Assembly: GCA_951804985.1 (NCBI GenBank) | Contig: OX638133.1 | Location: 54,403,122-54,467,121, forward strand | Direction: 5' to 3' | DNA length: 64,000 nt | DNA from: Dryomyza anilis | Lineage: Eukaryota; Arthropoda; Insecta; Diptera; Dryomyzidae | Position numbers and translations under genes: made by a program | The notes under the pieces: generated by a model | What the model saw: only the letters and a program-made list of their open reading frames with translations | Database searches by the model: none | What the model was told of the DNA's origin: nothing | In this document: positions 60,396 through 64,000 of the stretch, piece after piece | Layout: every line of letters starts with the position of its first letter | How positions within the stretch are numbered: the stretch's first letter is position 1

Positions 60396-61653
60396 CTATC
60401 TGCTAAGGGTCCCCAGCTTAGTGGCCTTGACTGGGCCCTGGTAGTTTCCCTGCGGAACGCTGTTATTGTTCATAATAACATGTCCGTCCTTTCTGCACCA
60501 AGTGCAGTATTTAGCGGGCCTGTTTGCAAAATTCCCTTTACCATTATTTCCTTGAAACACTTGTGTATCGCGTTTCACGCGACAATCCTCCTCGACGTGT
60601 TCCCCTCTATGGCATCAATCGCATCTCAATCCTGGAGCTGGATACCACCTTGACCATTTACCTGAGGTACGGGTGGCTGACTTCATTGGGGAGCAGTATG
60701 TCCAGGCAAACTATTCCGACCCGAACGATCTGCACACTGTTCATGTCCATAAGTACGACAGTCACTGCAATACGAAGTGTTTCTCCGTGTATGACATTCA
60801 TCCCTCAGATGTCCCTTCTTCTTGCAAAAAGAGCATGTAGGTATAGGCTGCTTCATACCTACATTTTGTGTTTTCACTTCATGCCAAATAATTGCACCTT
60901 GGCCACCTGGTGCAATTATTTGGCATGAAGGCCGATGAGGGCTCATTGAAATGGACTCCAAACTTGTTTATGCCTGTTAACTCCGCTGACTCCCTTTGTA
61001 TCGTCGCATGGTCCAATGCCTCTTCCACCAATTTCTCCAGTGTTGTTTGCCTACTGCTGAACATGAGCATTCGCAAAGTGTAATCCCGAAGTCCTAACTT
61101 AAATGAGCTTTTAACTAAATTATTCAATTCATTAACGAACACGTCGTCTTTCGTTTCATTATATATACATTTAATCGTGCTTAATGCTGCCATCTGCAAG
61201 TTAACCAAACGCCTCGAAAAAGATCTAATATTTTCCCCCAAATACAGAGATGCCTTTCTAATGACATATTTGATGGCATCTACTGACATACATTCCAAGT
61301 ACGTATTTCTTCAGTTCTGCCCTCACCATTGCACATCCTTCAATTAAACGATGAAGATCCGTTCTCAGGGATGATGAGTCTTCACCAGCAAAATATGGCA
61401 CCGCATTTTTAACGAATTTCGCGACTTCGCCTAATCCCATGTTGCCCTGTGTTGTGATGTCGTCACTCTCTATGGTATCCTTGTGGTATAAAGATGACAC
61501 GTGTGCTGCCTTAACCTCCTCGTTCAAATATCTAATACGCGCGTTCAACTCCTGTATATTGTTATTAGCTTCCTCCAACGCCGCGTACTCCTCCCTTGCC
61601 TGGCGTCTGACAGAATTATTTATTGATTCCTCAGAAATATTCTTCTTTTTCAA
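60396..61653 (-). pseudogene. gag: Ty3/gypsy-like gag pseudogene
   Basis: Gag forms the particle and binds RNA. The N-terminal part (61653-61258) has a coiled-coil-like stretch (EEANNNIQELNARIRYLNEE). It continues in another frame (61298-60879) with the capsid-like KYVIRKASLYLGENIRSFSR. Three zinc-knuckle-like motifs follow: CSFCKKKGHLRDEC, CSDCRTYGHEQC and CTWCRKDGH. Frameshifts lie near 61270 and 60900, the latter at a perfect 22-bp palindrome. It lies just upstream of pol on the same strand. Confidence 0.75.
60877..60930. repeat. Perfect 22-bp inverted repeat in gag
   Basis: The arms at 60877-60898 and 60909-60930 are exact reverse complements, separated by TTGGCCACCT. The gag frame breaks here, and the peptide coded by one arm (FMPNN or IIWHE side) is duplicated in inverted sense. 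It looks like a template-switch product rather than a functional site. Confidence 0.9.
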
Positions 61654-61852
61654 TAAATTTCTTTACCTTATGTTTTCCTCTTCTATATTAGCTGATTCTT
61701 CTAACTCTGATGTAAGTTTTAAACAATAACCATTTAAAAGTTTTCTCAACCCTTCAACTAATCCCTCTAATTCACCATTTTCTGCTAAAACCGATTTAAT
61801 TTTTAAATTCTGGAAATTTAATAACTCTTCTACTATTTTATTGCCCTTTTAA
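61654..61852 (-). other. Gag 5' part and leader, disrupted
   Basis: On the minus strand this continues gag-like coding upstream (Glu/Leu-rich, frameshifted, for example ESEELEESANIEEENIR) before the SINE insertion. No start codon was chosen. Confidence 0.35.
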
Positions 61853-62168
61853 TAATAATAATAATAGTTTGGCACTACAGTCCTATAAGAACTTCGGCCG
61901 AGCTTCTCTCACCATTTTGAGCTGTGCGTGTTATATTTGTACTCAAAAGTGGTGGGACCTACAGTTTATTGCCGAATCCGAATGGCGGGTGAGAACTTTT
62001 CATAGGCAATGTTTTACTCTCGTAGGTTTGCCATTTACTGCCGAGAGGTAGCGCGGTATAGAAAAATGTTTCTATGAAAAGATGTTGTTAGGCCCAGTCC
62101 AGGCTTGAACCGGGGACCTTTCGGCTCGCAGTCCAACGCACTAACCACTGAGCTACCGCGGCTACTTT
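61853..62168 (-). mobile_element. Complete tRNA-derived SINE with target duplication
   Basis: On the minus strand the head (62165-62093) is tRNA-like: a box A at TAGCTCAGTGGTTAGTGCG and a box B at GGTTCAAGCCT. The body contains GCCATTCGGATTCGGCAATA and TCGGCCGAAGTTCTTATAGG, and the tail is AATAATAATAATA-type after TGTAGTGCCAAA. TTGCCCTTTTAA occurs on both sides (61841-61852, 62169-62180), a 12-bp target duplication. The anticodon stem is imperfect, so the donor tRNA is uncertain. It interrupts the gag leader of the gypsy element. Its body matches the pieces at 5120, 14765, 20298 and 25767. Confidence 0.8.
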
Positions 62169-62180
62169 TTGCCCTTTTAA

Positions 62181-62459
62181 TTCCAATATAAATGATTATA
62201 ATCGTCACAAGGGTTCTTGAGAAATCACGTCTCAAACTTAAAATTCTCTTAACTCCGTAAATACGCGTCGTAGAGGCCTCAAAGTTAGCACATTTTGTAA
62301 TCTATTTTTGCATTTGTAATTCCAATATAAATCACTATAATCGTCACAAGAGTTCTTGAGAAATCACGTCTCAAACTTCAAATTTGTAATTCTTTTTGCA
62401 CTTTGAATTCCAATATAAAACATTATCATCGGCTCAAGGGTTCTTGAGAAATCACGTTT
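62181..62459 (-). repeat. Three diverged repeats of about 60 bp
   Basis: AATTCCAATATAAAT, then TCGTCACAAGGGTTCTTGAG and AAATCACGTCTCAAACTT, occurs at about 62179, 62318 and 62407 with intervening unique text. It may be the 5' leader or LTR-proximal part of the gypsy element. It is cut by the TA tract at 62463. Confidence 0.6.

Positions 62460-62462
<3 letters not shown>

Positions 62463-62514
<52 letters not shown>
62463..62514. repeat. (TA)n tract between gypsy units 2 and 3
   Basis: The third different left neighbour (GAAATCACGTTTTAAA) joins through TA to the same gypsy tail. Confidence 0.95.
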
Positions 62515-62518
<4 letters not shown>

Positions 62519-62812
62519 TTTTATTTTTTATTACTAAATTATTGTTTTAAATATGTCCAATGTTTTTTGTATTATATTTTTTCTTTTGTTTTTTACTTAA
62601 TATTTTCCTAAACTATTTATATTTATTTCTTCCTCTAAATGACAAGTTTTTTAATGTTTCTTTTAATGATTACTCTATATCTTATGGTTAGATTTATTTT
62701 TTCTATCATAATGTTGCGATCTACGAGTTTAATTGTCAACGCATAGCTAATTGGTTTTATATTGTTACTTTTATGGGTTCTAACTTATGGTAATATTATA
62801 AGATTTTTAGTT

Positions 62813-64000
62813 TTAACGGCATACATTATTTTTTATATGCCTTCCAAATTGAAGAGAACTTGGTTTGTGTGGTTTGTATTTTATAGGGTTGAGGTTCTTG
62901 TCGTATTGTTTTTCCGAAAATTCCTTGGCCCTACGTTGATTTTGTCTAACAATCTCGTGTGATCACTGTATTTAGTACTTTAAAACCTTATTGTAGTCTT
63001 CTGCGTTATACAATGGTGAACATTCACGCCTCAAATTCGTAGGCATGTCGAAGTCAAACCCGTACAACGTACGGAATGGTGTTTGACCTGTCGATGTATG
63101 CACGGTGTTATTATGAACATGCTTTGCAGAATGTAACCATTGGTCCCAGTCTGACCCTTCCTCTCTAGCAAAACTACGTAAATATTCAGCTAGTGGACGA
63201 TAATTTCGTTCCATTGACCCATTAGCCTGTGGATAGTAGGGTGTTATATGTAATTTTTAAATTCCTAATAATTTACATGTATCCGAAAATAGTTTGGAAA
63301 CGAATTTCGATCCATTGTATGTTACCAATACTTTGGGTATATTGTGGCGTGTAACTATTTCGCTGAAGAATGCTTTTGCTACGGTGTTGGCTTCCGCATC
63401 GGGTATAGCCACACAGCATATACATTTAGAGAAATCGTCTTGAAACGTTAATATGTATTTATTCCCTGAAATGGCTTCAGGCAGAATACCCACCTATGTC
63501 TATGTACACTTTGTCAAAGGGTCTGACTGACGTATCAGTTAGAACCATTGGTATCTTCGTCAGCCTAGAACTCTTGTTTATCTGGCATTTTGTAAATTTT
63601 TTCACATAATCTTTAATTTGCTTTTGCATTCCATTCCATCAGAGTTGTTGCCGAATTTTTAGAAATGTTTTTACCACACCTTGGTGACCATCTAACGGTG
63701 AATCGTGAAAATCTTTAATTACCGTCTCTATGTCCCGAAGTTCAATTAGAATTATTATATTGTCATTTTCCTTTGTTATCAAATCGTCAGGATCGCATTC
63801 TGACTGTTTCTTATCGTCTTCCTTGTCTATTTTCATGGATTTCGAACGTGTTTGTATTACAACTACTTTCCCAGTATTATTCGGTATGCGGCTAAGCGCA
63901 TCCGCGTTTAAATTACTTTTTCCCGGTTTGTAATGAATTTCGAAATCATATTCCGATAATTTGTGTCGGAAACTGCGCGAGGCGTGATGTCTGATCATTT
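62813..64000 (-). pseudogene. pol: Ty3/gypsy-like pol pseudogene, unit 3 (runs off window)
   Basis: On the minus strand RNase H end (KPGKSNLNADALSRIPN, about 63910), integrase zinc-binding region (DFHDSPLDGHQG), core (GNKYILTFQDDFSKC) and PQANGSMERNYRPLAEYL lead to the C-terminal stop at 62813. The frame is shifted between VYIDIGG and the core and again after LLGI. Tyr replaces the middle catalytic Asp (63317-63319). The upstream half lies beyond the window. Confidence 0.8.

Noticed and set aside
60524..60928. 134-codon plus-strand ORF in the gag region
   Set aside because: It is the shadow of the minus-strand gag zinc-knuckle region, where the CCHC-like motifs are clear.
62093..62165. tRNA gene on the minus strand
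   Set aside because: It has good box A and box B matches but a mismatched anticodon stem, and it is continuous with a SINE body, TAA tail and target duplication. It is a SINE head, not a tRNA gene.

Overview
The window looks like a transposable-element nest from the genome of a fly (probably a higher dipteran). The evidence is very AT-rich DNA, a CR1/Jockey-like LINE, Ty3/gypsy-like pol fragments, a tRNA-derived SINE with a TAA tail, and elements resembling the Drosophila DINE-1/mini-me family (a GTCY/GACA microsatellite plus a conserved TGATCAAGAATATATATACT core). I found no intact host gene, rRNA, CRISPR array or bacterial-type operon. Organism and family names are inferences from motifs; nothing was searched.

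Layout. 1-284 is unassigned flank. 285-5865 and 5866-10493 are two tandem copies of a segment. It carries a tRNA-like SINE head, an outer TIR transposon with an 8-bp target duplication (CTCTCACC), an inner TIR transposon with a TA duplication, and a CACG/GGAACC-rich non-autonomous element. In the second copy a LINE (10494-14356) has inserted. The block from mid-ORF2 of that LINE to a GCGC-rich minisatellite was then amplified in tandem: 12089-17082, 17083-22550 and 22551-28058. Each unit carries the LINE 3' part, the transposon right end, a SINE body with a (TA)n tail, a solo LTR and a mini-me-like element.

27535-36958 and 36959-46142 are a second, larger tandem pair. Each carries a 5-kb hAT-Tip100-like element, itself hosting a GTGACTTTG-motif element and a Merlin-like foldback element, then LTR-retrotransposon remnants on the minus strand and an inverted mini-me-like element. 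The stretch from about 39630 to 47545 is duplicated again at 47554-55515. From 55024 to the window end are minus-strand Ty3/gypsy gag-pol pseudogene units, each starting at a (TA)n microsatellite. The middle one is the most complete and is interrupted near its gag 5' end by a full SINE.

The ORFs do not form a working system. Every ORF with recognisable function belongs to a retroelement, and all but LINE ORF1 are broken by frameshifts or stops. The main interest is structural: nested TE insertions with readable target duplications, tandem amplification through short microhomologies or AT microsatellites, and copy-to-copy microsatellite and minisatellite length changes. The near identity of the units could be recent biology or an assembly artefact.
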